A stretch of DNA of 64,000 nt from Pseudomonas sp. GM18. GTDB taxonomy: Bacteria; Pseudomonadota; Gammaproteobacteria; Pseudomonadales; Pseudomonadaceae. Location of the stretch: positions 176,259 to 240,258 of the forward strand of contig NZ_AKJT01000022.1 of NCBI RefSeq assembly GCF_000282195.1. Direction: 5' to 3'. The position numbers were made by a program, and so were the translations under genes. Shown piece after piece: positions 1 to 7,356 of this stretch (position 1 is the stretch's first letter; every line of letters starts with the position of its first letter). The notes beneath the pieces were generated by a model, which worked only from the letters and a program-made list of their open reading frames with translations, did no database searches and was not told where the DNA came from.

Positions 1-1323
1 CAGACGGGAACCGTTAAGTTGTTGAAGGAGCATATCGTTGAACTGAGTAAGGCACCAATATTCAAAGATCCTGCTGAATGGTATGAGCCCAAAGTTGAGG
101 AGGATGGTCAAAACAAAACAGGCCTGATCGCAAAAGCTAATGCGGAGATAATCACTCAGCACGACTTGGAAAAACTTGGCTTCCGGATCGTAAAAGAGTC
201 GAGTACTGGTGCAGATGGCTTCCTTGATCCGGATGACATGCCTGAGTTTTTTAAGGGCTTGTACAGCGATCTGGATAGACTTGGAAATGCTGACGGGAAA
301 GTCACGCCAGAAGACTTTCCTAAGGCTCTGCAAAATGCTGAGTTAAGATCTCATTGGTCGAAGCTGATCGCCTATCACCCGACTGAGTGGAAGGACAAAT
401 CCGGCGAGGCGAAGTGGGGCAGATTGGCGCAAATTCTGGAAGACTCACCGAAATCACTTATGCATGAGAAGGCTCGCATAGATGAGCTCGTATTCTGGAG
501 CAAACTATCTGGCAAAGCTGAGGTTCCTGCTGATGGGATGGTTTGTCATTTTCATCCGATAGAGTTTATTGAATATATAAAAATAAAACCAAAGTTTGAA
601 TTTACTTTGGATATGATGAAGAAAGTCTATCCGTTAATTGATTCATCTAAATATGGTGATCTTCAGGCGGTAGCGAATGAGCTTAATGCGCACATTGATT
701 TCTTTAAACTTGATACCCCGCTGCGCAGAAGTCATTTTTTTGCCCAGGTAATGCAAGAAACAGGCCCGCTGTTTAGTGTTGAAGAAAGCTTTCTATGGAA
801 GGCGTCTTCACTAATAGCAACCTTCACGTACTTTTCAAATAATCCCAGTGCGGCTCATGCACATGGGTATCAAACTACAAAGCCAATAAAAGCTGATGGT
901 ACCGCAGTAACACAGGCTGACTACGAAGCGGTTGCTAATGGCGCGTATGGTGGTCGAGCGCAACTTGGGAACGGAAATTATGCAAGTGGTGACGGTTGGA
1001 AGTATCGCGGTCGAGGGCTTAAGCAGTTAACGGGAAGAGCAAATTACCGAGACTTTACAACTTGGTATCGAAGCAATTCAGATCAATGGCCAAATGAAGA
1101 GCACGATTTCGAGGCGTCACCTGATTTTTTGATACAAATGAAATACGCTGTGCGTTCAGCGTGTTACTTTTGGGTAGACCATAATTTGCACGAAAGGGCG
1201 GATGGAGGGCCAACAGATGCAGTGGTAGATTTGATTACGGATGTGGTGAATCTAAGCACAAATAGTCGGCCGGAAAGGAAAGCTAATTTCAAAAGAATTT
1301 GGGATGGGGAATACTTTAAATGA
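1..1323 (+). CDS. GH19 lysozyme/chitinase-like toxin, 5'-partial
   Basis: The reading frame is open from the first base, so the N-terminus lies outside the window and 440 codons are visible. Around residues 90-106 there is an EF-hand-like acidic loop (GNADGKVTPEDF). From about residue 235 to the end the protein looks like a glycoside hydrolase family 19 / phage endolysin domain. The probable catalytic Glu is in HFFAQVMQETG (about 253), and GRGLKQLTGRANY (about 337-349) is the substrate-cleft signature. The expected activity is cleavage of peptidoglycan glycan strands. Its stop overlaps or adjoins a gene for a small exported protein, the usual layout of a type VI-type toxin and its periplasmic immunity protein. 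The delivery domain (LysM, PAAR or VgrG) cannot be seen, so the export route is inferred. Confidence 0.72.
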   Translation, partial: QTGTVKLLKEHIVELSKAPIFKDPAEWYEPKVEEDGQNKTGLIAKANAEIITQHDLEKLGFRIVKESSTGADGFLDPDDMPEFFKGLYSDLDRLGNADGKVTPEDFPKALQNAELRSHWSKLIAYHPTEWKDKSGEAKWGRLAQILEDSPKSLMHEKARIDELVFWSKLSGKAEVPADGMVCHFHPIEFIEYIKIKPKFEFTLDMMKKVYPLIDSSKYGDLQAVANELNAHIDFFKLDTPLRRSHFFAQVMQETGPLFSVEESFLWKASSLIATFTYFSNNPSAAHAHGYQTTKPIKADGTAVTQADYEAVANGAYGGRAQLGNGNYASGDGWKYRGRGLKQLTGRANYRDFTTWYRSNSDQWPNEEHDFEASPDFLIQMKYAVRSACYFWVDHNLHERADGGPTDAVVDLITDVVNLSTNSRPERKANFKRIWDGEYFK

Positions 1324-1343
1324 ATGCATGTGCAGGGTGGGTT

Positions 1344-1844
1344 ATGTCTAAAAAAAACAGCATTAAGCTTTCATTTATGCTTTTTGTATTTAATTTTTTT
1401 GTATCCTCGGCGTTTGCAGGGGAAACGGATGTTACTTTGTGTGAGACTCATGAGGATATTTATTTCAGTTGTCCACTTCCTGGTGGGAAAATTGTATCGG
1501 TATGTGCTTCTAATAATGATAAGCCGAGTTCGGGTTATGTGCAGTATAGATATGGTGCGCCGGAAAAGATTGAACTTGTGTACCCCCAGAGCAAAGTTCC
1601 TCCAGAAGGTCGATTCTATGTTGTAAATGCTTCAGAGGGGAGCGTAAACTTAAATATAATTAAGTTTTATAATGGAAGGTACACATATCTTGTTGCACAA
1701 GCCTTTAAGAGTTTTTTGACGGTTTTAAAAGATGACAAACTTGCTCTTCGGAAGTCATGCGAGAGGGGTAGTTACTCATTCATTAATCGAAAGGCATTAA
1801 AAGGTATTGAGGAACTTCCGAAAAGCGCTGAAGATTTTAGGTAG
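1344..1844 (+). CDS. Small exported protein, probable cognate immunity protein
   Basis: The product has 166 residues with a clear Sec signal peptide (Lys-rich start, hydrophobic run, cleavage after SSAFA). The ATG at 1344 is chosen because AGGG lies 6 bases upstream. An in-frame ATG at 1320 overlaps the toxin stop as ATGA and is the alternative. The mature protein has four Cys and a CPLPGGKIVSVCAS segment followed by a YVQYRYG strand pattern. I do not recognise a named family. Position directly after a lysozyme-like toxin suggests it protects the periplasm. Base composition is clearly more AT-rich than the core genes, which points to transfer. A weakly similar protein is encoded at 6934-7356. 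Confidence 0.6.
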   Translation: MSKKNSIKLSFMLFVFNFFVSSAFAGETDVTLCETHEDIYFSCPLPGGKIVSVCASNNDKPSSGYVQYRYGAPEKIELVYPQSKVPPEGRFYVVNASEGSVNLNIIKFYNGRYTYLVAQAFKSFLTVLKDDKLALRKSCERGSYSFINRKALKGIEELPKSAEDFR

Positions 1845-1870
1845 TTGTTAATGTAAACAGCTTGAAAGGA

Positions 1871-1914
1871 GACAGATTTATTTAGATTTAGCTGTCGATA
1901 AATCTGTCTTTTTT
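1871..1914 (+). terminator. Rho-independent terminator after the toxin/immunity pair
   Basis: GACAGATTTAT pairs with ATAAATCTGTC across a 16-base loop and is followed by six T. It lies 26 bases after the stop of the 1344-1844 gene. It separates the toxin/immunity pair from the next genes, so those need their own promoter somewhere in 1915-2070. Confidence 0.85.
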
Positions 1915-2088
1915 GCTGTATACAAGAGCTCTGGTTGTTCTAGCAGTGTAGGTGTTACGCTACTTCTGTCTGTCGTCTCAATAGTGTTTGCTGGAGGCCA
2001 AAGTGTAAACCATACTCCACTTCAAGGCTGAGTGTTTTGTTCCTGTTGTTTGTTGCTCATCCATTTTTTGTTTAAGCAGGTTGTTACG

Positions 2089-2628
2089 ATGCGTAAGTTT
2101 TGTTTTTTATTGTTGGTATTTATGCTCTGTAGAGTCTCCGTCGCTCAGAACGATAGCCTCTATCTGCGGGGGGCAGTAGTAGATGGACCCTATAAAACAA
2201 CTGTTGTCGAAAATGCGGAGTTATCGGTTTTGGAAACGGGAGATGCAGAGTATCCCGTGTCTTTAGTCCTCGACGTGAAAAACAGCGATGGAGTATCGGC
2301 TAGACAGTTAGTTGATAAATATGATGTTGCTGGTTCGCCACCTAAGGTCGAATCGATATTTTTTTATCCGGTTCAGGATGTAAAGAGTGTCTTTGTTTTG
2401 GTTTCTTGGGAAATTAACCATAGAGGCATTGGTACCTACGGTACTTTGTATCAGGTCTATGCTTATGCACGAAGTAGCAATGGTAGGTTGATCTCCAATC
2501 AATTGATTCAGGCTAATAGGTACTTGAGCGGGATCGATGGCTTTAGTGAGGGTGTACCACAAACGTTTGCTTATAAAGATGCGGCCTCAATAAAGGCATA
2601 CGTAAAGAAGCACCTTAATACGCCATAA
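2089..2628 (+). CDS. Exported hypothetical protein, immunity-like
   Basis: The product has 179 residues. The ATG at 2089 gives a normal signal peptide ending VSVAQ; an in-frame start at 2032 would put an unlikely hydrophobic stretch in front of it. No named family is recognised. Residues of the C-terminal half (FFYPVQD..., YGTLYQVYAYARSSNGRL, FAYKDAASIKAYVKK) can be aligned by eye with residues of about 260-360 of the protein at 4858-6147 (VNYLGDYYTVHAY, YTFPYKTTGDIVAKL). The two therefore seem to share a domain. It stands in line with the toxin and its putative immunity gene, so a protective role is a reasonable guess but is not shown by the sequence. Confidence 0.55.
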   Translation: MRKFCFLLLVFMLCRVSVAQNDSLYLRGAVVDGPYKTTVVENAELSVLETGDAEYPVSLVLDVKNSDGVSARQLVDKYDVAGSPPKVESIFFYPVQDVKSVFVLVSWEINHRGIGTYGTLYQVYAYARSSNGRLISNQLIQANRYLSGIDGFSEGVPQTFAYKDAASIKAYVKKHLNTP

Positions 2629-2670
2629 CCCGTTCGAAGGGATCTGTTAAAAATCACAAGGATGATTGGG

Positions 2671-4032
2671 ATGAATCAGTTTATATGGCTCCTTATTGGT
2701 GCAATGTTTAGTGGCCTGCTAGGTTTGCCCAGTGCGTTTGCGCAGGATGATTGCAACGAGATCACCATAAGCGAGCAAATTGATAGGTGTTCTGATGTCG
2801 CGAAGAACACTGCCGATTCTCAGTTGAATACGAGTTACCACCAGTTGATGACTCGACTCGAAACGCAGTATCGAGCCGAACCCGACACAGGGGCGGCGTA
2901 TACGGTGAAGGTCAAAGAAGCACAGCGTGTGTGGATAAAGTTGCGCGATGCGAGTTGTCCGCTCGAAGCGTTTGAGATTAAGCCTGGCACGTCCGCTTAT
3001 GTGGCGACGGTGAACAATTGCATCGCAAGAATGAGCCGCGAGCGCACAGTCTTTCTGGACAGTATTGCGCCCGACATCGTGAGTGGTTCAGCTTTTGGGC
3101 GAGGGTCAGACGTCTCGTGTCCATCCCAGAACTTTGCTCAGTTTCTGCCGGCATTCACCGCCAGTGCTGAAACCCAGAAGCGCCTAACCGCACTGGCGGT
3201 GAAAATATTGGTGTTGAAGCGGACCTCGGATCCAGGTCGATTTGAACCGCAAATTACTGCGGATACTGGCTCCAGTTTGACGTTTCCGTTGATGGCTGCG
3301 ATGGAAGGCAGGACTGGAGGGGTTGAGATCGAAACGGTCGACGACACTCACATGAACGTTGTGGATAAACGAGCCGGTAACAGCAACATCAAGATTTTTA
3401 ACTTTGCTAAAAAGTCGTGTTGGTCGCTGGTGGGGATTGAGGATTGGTCGATCAGCGAGAAGGAGCTTGTCGCATCAGGTAGACCTGGAATGAACCGTGC
3501 TGAGAACCTTTGTTTTCAACGTGCCGAGGGCTTGGGTGGTTTAGGGTTTCTTGAGCAGTACCGTTTGACTAAGGAGTTGATTGAAGCGTCCCTGGAAAAC
3601 TATGTCTGTGCTGCGGAGTCGGGTGATCCACAGGCGAGTCTGTCGGCGGCAAGTTTGAGTCTTTCGCAGATGGCGCCTCAATTGGAAACCAGCAAGCTTG
3701 AGGCTTTGTTCAAAGCGGCATCGACGACACCGAGCGGCGCTTTGGGTTATGCCACTTATTTTTGTAACGGTAATTCCACCGACTATAACGGCCCTTGCCT
3801 GCACCCCGAGCAGGCAGAAAGGGAAGTTATTCGCGCGGTTTCCATGGGCTCCACAGATGCGATGAACTACCTTGGGTCTTCCTTTGAGGATGGCCAGTTG
3901 GGAACAAAGGATATGTCCCGGGCGTTGGCCTGTTATCAGTTGTCAGCTGATAAAGGTAGCCCGCAGGGTAGCGACGGCGTGAAGCGTTTGGTTTCGCAAG
4001 GCTCAGACATAAAGGCCAGTCGCTGCCTGTAA
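2671..4032 (+). CDS. LprI-like domain protein with Sel1-type repeats
   Basis: The product has 453 residues and a signal peptide ending PSAFAQ. The start at 2671 has AAGGA 8 bases upstream; the ATG at 2662 is too close to it. Residues about 25-125 match the LprI / DUF1311 fold: early Cys pair (DDC...DRC), the QLNTSYHQLM helix, then VWIKLRDASCPLE and NNCIARMSRERT. LprI-type proteins in other bacteria inhibit lysozyme. The C-terminal part (about 320-450) contains Sel1/TPR-type helices such as GSTDAMNYLGSSFEDGQLG and ALACYQLSADKGSPQGSDG. A lysozyme-inhibitor domain a few genes from a lysozyme-like toxin fits an immunity role. The link is inference. Confidence 0.65.
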   Translation: MNQFIWLLIGAMFSGLLGLPSAFAQDDCNEITISEQIDRCSDVAKNTADSQLNTSYHQLMTRLETQYRAEPDTGAAYTVKVKEAQRVWIKLRDASCPLEAFEIKPGTSAYVATVNNCIARMSRERTVFLDSIAPDIVSGSAFGRGSDVSCPSQNFAQFLPAFTASAETQKRLTALAVKILVLKRTSDPGRFEPQITADTGSSLTFPLMAAMEGRTGGVEIETVDDTHMNVVDKRAGNSNIKIFNFAKKSCWSLVGIEDWSISEKELVASGRPGMNRAENLCFQRAEGLGGLGFLEQYRLTKELIEASLENYVCAAESGDPQASLSAASLSLSQMAPQLETSKLEALFKAASTTPSGALGYATYFCNGNSTDYNGPCLHPEQAEREVIRAVSMGSTDAMNYLGSSFEDGQLGTKDMSRALACYQLSADKGSPQGSDGVKRLVSQGSDIKASRCL

Positions 4033-4062
4033 ATTTCGCCGTGCAGGTATAAATGCTGAAGA

Positions 4063-4091
4063 AGGGGACGTTAAGTCCCCTTCTTATTTTT
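4063..4091. terminator. GGGGAC hairpin terminator, copy 1
   Basis: AAGGGGAC pairs with GTCCCCTT over loop GTTAA, followed by TTCTTATTTTT on the plus strand. It closes the 2671-4032 gene and lies at the 3' end of the convergent DUF6124 gene. An almost identical copy occurs at 9041-9070 in the same arrangement. Confidence 0.8.
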
Positions 4092-4092
4092 G

Positions 4093-4473
4093 CTACGCCT
4101 TCGCCCGATGCTCCGCCGGATTCGGCGAATCAATATGATCCAGCGCTCGCTCCACCAACAACTGCGCCCCATCGGCCATTCTGCTGAGCGCCAGGGCTAC
4201 TGATCTTCGAGTGCCGTCAATGTCATCAGCCAGGTCGGCAGCGATGGCGCTGATGGACTTCAGGTCTTCTGATGCGTTGGCCAGGAGGGCTTCGGTGTCG
4301 ATGTCGGGGGAGACGGTGAAGAGTTTGCCTTTGCGCTTGGGTTTTTCGTTGGGTGGCGGGGCGAAATGGTGGTCGAGGGCGCGTTCGGCGGCTTCGTGGA
4401 GTTTTTTGGAATCGAAGGATTCGTAGGGGGATGTGGCTTCGTTTTCAGGAGGATTTGGTGTTGGCTTGATCAT
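4093..4473 (-). CDS. DUF6124 family protein, copy 1
   Basis: This is a 126-residue acidic cytoplasmic protein with no signal peptide. It has a Pro-rich N-terminus (KPTPNPPENE), a basic central PKRKGKLF segment, and a predicted helical C-terminal half (LLANASEDLKSISAIAADLADD, then RRSVALALSRMADGAQLLVERALDHI). It matches what I know of DUF6124, a family common in several copies in Pseudomonas, of unknown function. Five substitutions separate it from the copy at 9073-9453. The Shine-Dalgarno GGAG is 9 bases before the ATG and lies inside a long structured leader. It converges on the LprI-like gene and shares its hairpin terminator. Confidence 0.75.
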   Translation of the reverse strand: MIKPTPNPPENEATSPYESFDSKKLHEAAERALDHHFAPPPNEKPKRKGKLFTVSPDIDTEALLANASEDLKSISAIAADLADDIDGTRRSVALALSRMADGAQLLVERALDHIDSPNPAEHRAKA

Positions 4474-4760
4474 TAAGTGTTACTCCATGATTTAAGGAGC
4501 TGACACCGTTTCGCGTGCACTTCGAAAGAGGTGGCAGCTGTGCATAGGTGTGCAAGACCGGTGGAGTCACCCGGCAGACCCGAAGGTCTCCCATACACAG
4601 CTGCCATAACGATTCGCGAGCATAGGAAAACGCTCGATGAATTGCCATAACCGAATGTGTACTCCACCGAACTTGCACGTCCGAGTCACCGATTTTGCGG
4701 TGACGAACAGAGGTTATCGGTGAACGCGAGCACCGGATAGTTCATGAACAGCCCGACGTG
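4474..4760 (-). promoter_or_regulatory. Structured 5' leader RNA of DUF6124, copy 1
   Basis: Read on the minus strand, the leader has: a GTCACCG/CGGTGAC hairpin (4704-4685); an arm (4678-4661, GTGCAAG..CGGTGGAGT) able to pair with 4567-4550 (ACTCCACCG..CTTGCAC); a CGAGC/GCTCG hairpin; and a 13-bp helix (4605-4593 with 4545-4533) around an AGACC-TTCG-GGTCT hairpin. The first long helix and the 13-bp helix interleave, so they form a pseudoknot or exclude each other. The ACTCCA part of the 3' arm (4567-4562) is also complementary to the Shine-Dalgarno TGGAGT (4487-4482). Most differences from copy 2 keep the pairings. Confidence 0.6.
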
Positions 4761-4857
4761 TTGAAGGAAATGTCCGATGGCATCGACGTCAACGTAGGCG
4801 GATGATTGAGCGTTTTTAAACACGACGCCTGAGCCGGTTAAACCGTAGGTTTTTTGA

Positions 4858-6147
4858 GTGATCAACATGGATTGTATTTTTAAAAAAGGATGCGGCTTCA
4901 CGGCGGCTCTGATGGGCGCAGTTGTTCTGAGCCTGTTCCTTGGGGGCACGGATGCGTTCGCTGAAGATCAACCTTGCCCGTTCGAGGTGCCTCAAACGGA
5001 ACTGAAGGTTGCAAGCTGCGTTCAGGAAGGGGGCGTGAACATACTCAAGCTTGTGCCCCGTAACCAACCGGACTACGCCAACAACTTCGACAATCTCCCC
5101 ACTGTCATTGTTACTGGGAAAAACCTGCAGGACATTTTGGCGGTTGTCGGAATCGACAATACACGGCGCTATAACAAGCTGATCGAACTGCCTGATGCTG
5201 AATCAATCATGGAGTTTTCGGACGCTGCAGTGACAGCCAAAGCGTCGATGAAGCAGCAAGACTGGAAGCTGCTGGACATGAAAAACGTTATTTATCCTGG
5301 CCCGGGCGGTGTTGAGGGGTTCGGATTAATCTGCAACACGCTTCAAGCAGAAACCAAGAAGGGTTTTGTCGTTGTTTCGCAGTGCAACACTTTCTATGAA
5401 CGTGAGAGATCAAGCCTGAAAAAAATTCTTTTCGGGATCACCTGCGAGCCCCCAAAAAGTGAAGCATTCCCAGCGCTCAACACAGACTCGGGCTCTATCG
5501 TTTTCAACTACGCCAAACTGCCTGAAGAAGAACCCCAAGGCTCTGACGACGTCGCCATCGACGTCGATTTCGTAAATTGTGCTGACGGTTCAAAAAAGAA
5601 CATGGGCGGGCTGCCATTTTTGGCGGCCACCGGACGAGTGCAAGCGGCTTTCTTTGCGCAGGCTGAGCCCGAAGCCGAGCCGGTGCTTTTCGTTATACAT
5701 GCGGTCGGAATCAGAGCTTACACGGGCGTTAATTATTTGGGCGACTACTACACCGTTCACGCGTATTCCCCTACGCCGACGGGTTACGTCAGGGATGAGC
5801 GGTTGTCGAACTATTTTGGCAATGGCGGTGATATTGCGCGTGATGCCGAGTCGGAGGAGTTGGTCTACACGTTCCCGTATAAAACCACTGGTGACATCGT
5901 GGCCAAACTCAATTCTGCCGCTTATAAACGCTGGGCAGCGGGGGACAGGGTGACACTCACGATTAACAAAAAGACCCCAATCTACAGTTCGCCCGTTTTG
6001 GCGGACATGACGAAAATGTATTTGATCAAGGGCGACTCGGTGTTGCAGGAAGGGGTTGAGGCGGGTTGGCTGAAAATCATGTTTAAAACCCCCAAAGGAA
6101 AGGCGATTCGGGGCTGGGTTCAATGCAACGATGCCGATGGTTGTTAG
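4858..6147 (+). CDS. Exported multidomain hypothetical protein with C-terminal SH3-like region
   Basis: The product has 429 residues. A GTG start at 4858 is preceded by TAGGT at a workable distance; the ATG at 4867 is possible. The signal peptide ends GTDAFAED. The N-terminal 180 residues form an unrecognised domain with several Cys. Residues about 210-370 resemble the whole mature protein of the 2089-2628 gene. The last 60 residues (VTLTINKKTPIYSSPVLADMTKMYLIKGDSVLQEG...WLKIMF...IRGWVQ) have the strand pattern of a bacterial SH3 domain, often a cell-wall binding module. The role is unknown. Its promoter must lie in or near the leader region of the divergent DUF6124 gene. Confidence 0.6.
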   Translation: MINMDCIFKKGCGFTAALMGAVVLSLFLGGTDAFAEDQPCPFEVPQTELKVASCVQEGGVNILKLVPRNQPDYANNFDNLPTVIVTGKNLQDILAVVGIDNTRRYNKLIELPDAESIMEFSDAAVTAKASMKQQDWKLLDMKNVIYPGPGGVEGFGLICNTLQAETKKGFVVVSQCNTFYERERSSLKKILFGITCEPPKSEAFPALNTDSGSIVFNYAKLPEEEPQGSDDVAIDVDFVNCADGSKKNMGGLPFLAATGRVQAAFFAQAEPEAEPVLFVIHAVGIRAYTGVNYLGDYYTVHAYSPTPTGYVRDERLSNYFGNGGDIARDAESEELVYTFPYKTTGDIVAKLNSAAYKRWAAGDRVTLTINKKTPIYSSPVLADMTKMYLIKGDSVLQEGVEAGWLKIMFKTPKGKAIRGWVQCNDADGC

Positions 6148-6256
6148 TCGACTTTCTATTAGAAATTTTAGAGGCGAGACGGGCCCCGTGATTAATCACT
6201 AAATCTCCCGTTTTCCGTTAGACTTGCGCCCCTTAAGGAAGCTCTCAGGACACGGA

Positions 6257-6745
6257 ATGCCAGTCCCCTCATATACCCTTCGCCAAGCCCTGGTCGTTTG
6301 GCTATACGCCGCCGCACTGGTGCATCTGCTCGTCAGCATCCTGCTGACCTGGGCCGGCCATTCCGGCTTGCTCGATGGCTACCTGCAAACTATCGAAAAA
6401 GCCTTCTGGGTGGTCGACGCCGTACCCACCGCCGCCCGCACGCAACAAGTCTGGTGGCTCGCCCTATTCGGCGCCACGCTGCAAAGCTATTCCCTCTACA
6501 TGCTCGCTCTCGTGCACCTCGGCCATCGTCTCAAAACCCCTATGGCATGGGGCTGGTTGATTGCCGGCATCGTGCTCTGGGCGCCGCAGGACATGTTGAT
6601 TTCCCTTCAGGCACAGGTCTGGTCGCACCTGTGGTTCGACAGCTTCGCGCTGCTCACTTTGCTGCCGCCGCTGTTCTGGCTCTATCGCCACGACCGCCGC
6701 ACCTCCACCTCAAAACACACACCGAGTGACGCTGACAATGCCTGA
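6257..6745 (+). CDS. Conserved hypothetical inner-membrane protein
   Basis: The product has 162 residues with four to five hydrophobic segments (about residues 10-30, 52-80, 88-105, 120-138) and short loops, with a basic C-terminal tail YRHDRRTS. The ATG at 6257 is preferred over an upstream in-frame start because AGGA lies just before it and the protein then begins at the first membrane helix. No functional motif is visible. Its stop overlaps the start of the small frame at 6738-6884, which suggests a two-gene operon whose second member has been shortened. GC-rich codon use resembles the core genes rather than the toxin region. Confidence 0.6.
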   Translation: MPVPSYTLRQALVVWLYAAALVHLLVSILLTWAGHSGLLDGYLQTIEKAFWVVDAVPTAARTQQVWWLALFGATLQSYSLYMLALVHLGHRLKTPMAWGWLIAGIVLWAPQDMLISLQAQVWSHLWFDSFALLTLLPPLFWLYRHDRRTSTSKHTPSDADNA

Positions 6746-6884
6746 TTTTTCTCTCCTGGATTGGGCGGTCACGTTGCTGATTGCCCAGGCAAGTCTGGGT
6801 GCGCCCGACACGCTGTATCACCACGAACTGACCGTCGCGCTGCCTCATCGACACAGTGCGCGGCTTGTTTATGGACAGCCTTAA
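6738..6884 (+). pseudogene. Truncated membrane-protein gene remnant
   Basis: An ATG at 6738 overlaps the stop of the preceding gene. It opens a 48-codon frame (MPDFSLLDWAVTLLIAQASL..., HHELTVALPHR...) that begins like an integral membrane protein and ends at TAA 6882-6884 after its first helix. The overlap start and GC-rich codons look like a real operon member. The short length and the abrupt change to AT-richer sequence at about 6885-6930 suggest loss of the 3' part when the next gene block was inserted. It could also be a genuine small protein. Confidence 0.4.
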
Positions 6885-6933
6885 TCTGGCTGGACGGAAT
6901 GGTGTGTGACTAGTCAAAACATGGGAGTTGTCG

Positions 6934-7356
6934 TTGAAAAAGTTATTGATGTTGATGTTGCTGGTTTTCCCTTTTATCGCTCACGGCGAAGTGGAAACAG
7001 AGATCCTCTGTTTCCGAGCCTTTGAAGGCAATGATATTAAGTTTGAGTTCAGGAACTACCATGATCCGGCAGCCAAGTGGAGCGGGGCGTTGGTAAAGTA
7101 TGCAACGTCCAAAGAGTCGATCCCGTTGGTACACAAAAGTACCGAGCAAGAAGCAACGACCGAAGGCCGGTCTTATCTATTTATCACCAGGTGGAGCGAA
7201 GTCGTTGGCGGCGCGATCACGGGTGAATATGTCATGGTCCGCCAAGGTCCGGTTATTTACGCCATGTCGTACAAAAACGCTAAGAGCAAGAAACACTATT
7301 CGTTTGAGCGTTACCCGTCAATCAAGTCTTCTCCAGAGACGGGGTGTCAGTGGTGA
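6934..7356 (+). CDS. Small exported protein, immunity-like
   Basis: The product has 140 residues with a signal peptide (KKLLMLMLLVFPFIAHG). The TTG at 6934 is chosen because GGGAG lies 6 bases upstream; the TTG at 6928 is too close. No named family is recognised. The start of the mature protein (TEILC...), an SGALVKYATSKESIPLV strand and the C-terminal Cys resemble the protein at 1344-1844 (TDVTLC..., SGYVQYRYGAPEKIELV), so the two may be distant paralogues. It is the first gene of a tight set with 7353-8435 and 8432-9034, each joined to the next by a 4-base overlap. Confidence 0.55.
   Translation: MKKLLMLMLLVFPFIAHGEVETEILCFRAFEGNDIKFEFRNYHDPAAKWSGALVKYATSKESIPLVHKSTEQEATTEGRSYLFITRWSEVVGGAITGEYVMVRQGPVIYAMSYKNAKSKKHYSFERYPSIKSSPETGCQW

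Larger units (their letters stand above)
4060..4778. repeat. Duplicated DUF6124 block, copy 1
   Basis: This segment (terminator, DUF6124 gene, structured leader and some upstream sequence) is repeated at 9038-9755. Similarity begins at the GGGGAC hairpin and fades after the shared stretch TTGAAGGAAATGTCCGA. The flanking genes are not simple copies, so the block appears to travel or to be conserved as a unit. Direct orientation and about 5 kb spacing make it a possible substrate for recombination that would delete the genes between. Confidence 0.85.

Noticed and set aside
1915..2031. Signal-peptide-like reading (VTLLLSVVSIVFAGGQ...) ending at a TGA near 2031
   Set aside because: No start codon in frame and only about 35 codons. 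It could be a gene remnant but cannot be supported.
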